A stretch of 6,701 nt of DNA, from NCBI GenBank assembly GCA_964388615.1, contig CAYMBG010000121.1, positions 1 to 6,701 on the forward strand, written 5' to 3'. The first letter of the stretch is position 1; each line of letters opens with the position of its first letter. Of the stretch, positions 6,567-6,701 are shown in pieces. This DNA comes from SLLW01 sp964388615. GTDB lineage: Bacteria; Bacteroidota; Rhodothermia; Balneolales; Natronogracilivirgulaceae. The position numbers and the translations under genes were made by a program. The notes under the pieces are model-generated. The model was given only the letters and a program-made list of their open reading frames with translations. It was not told the DNA's origin and made no database searches.

Positions 6567-6701
6567 ATGAATTACTCCACCTGCATGACATCACCCCTGC
6601 GATTTTTACTGCCAATCATCATTGTCATAACCGGAATCCCCGGCCTGGTATCGGCTCAACTTTTTGAGGATTTTGAATCGGGCTCCAAAGGGGCTTATTC
6701 C
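6567..6701 (+). CDS. Start of a secreted protein, possibly nuclease/lamin-tail type (3' end off window)
   Basis: The ATG at 6567 opens a frame to the right edge with 45 codons visible. Residues 1-30 form a signal peptide: R12 in the N-region, hydrophobic core LLPIIIVITGIPGLV, and VSA before QLFEDFE. The mature start (EDFESGSKGAYS) resembles the N-terminus of Bacteroidota secreted proteins with a jelly-roll-like first domain, often followed by lamin-tail or endonuclease domains; this is recalled similarity from twelve residues and is weak. A second in-frame ATG at 6585 (M7) is an alternative start. There is no Shine-Dalgarno; the leader is A-rich (TTAATTAACAGAAACC). The gene is 88 bp downstream of the PLD gene on the same strand, across the hairpin, so it could be cotranscribed or have its own promoter. 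Existence and export are well supported; function is not determined. Confidence 0.75.
   Translation, partial: MNYSTCMTSPLRFLLPIIIVITGIPGLVSAQLFEDFESGSKGAYS

Noticed and set aside
1..6701. Mobile elements, CRISPR arrays, tRNA/rRNA genes, phage or toxin-antitoxin systems
   Set aside because: No transposase or integrase motifs, no spaced repeats of CRISPR type, no tRNA cloverleaf and no terminal inverted repeats with target duplications were seen.

Overview
The window looks like bacterial chromosome from the Bacteroidota/Rhodothermota/Balneolota side of the tree. Two complete proteins end in a Por-type (type IX secretion, T9SS) sorting domain. Their C-terminal signatures (YPNPFNPST, YPNPY, G-L-Y followed by a final K) are typical of that group. 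The starts lack Shine-Dalgarno sequences and sit after A-rich or unremarkable leaders, which also fits. The secreted proteins are rich in Asp and Glu, which would suit a marine, halophilic or haloalkaliphilic Balneolota- or Rhodothermota-like organism. That lineage guess is an inference from protein style, not from a marker gene.

Layout. (1) Positions 1-2092, minus strand: a long open frame, reconstructed by hand, that starts at 2092 and runs off the left edge with 697 codons visible. It encodes a secreted, multi-domain OB-fold/Ig-like protein of the kind attached to extracellular nucleases. (2) Positions 2145-4253, minus strand: a 702-residue secreted protein with a large uncharacterised N-terminal region, a fibronectin-III-like module and a T9SS sorting domain. 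It lies 52 bp upstream of gene 1 and is probably in the same operon. (3) Positions 4254-4690: an AT-rich divergent intergenic region that should hold both promoters. It contains a nested dyad and a leader inverted repeat. (4) Positions 4691-6478, plus strand: a secreted phospholipase-D-superfamily protein with FN3-like domain, two HKD half-sites and T9SS sorting domain, followed by a strong hairpin. (5) Positions 6567-6701, plus strand: the first 45 codons of another exported protein, which runs off the right edge.

All four proteins carry signal peptides, and the two whose C-termini are visible carry a T9SS sorting domain. The window therefore reads as a cluster of secreted or cell-surface proteins on two divergent transcripts. 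The PLD enzyme and the nuclease-type OB folds suggest work on phosphodiester substrates outside the cell, such as extracellular DNA/RNA or phospholipid. That shared role is inference. No RNA gene, CRISPR array, insertion sequence or phage gene is visible.
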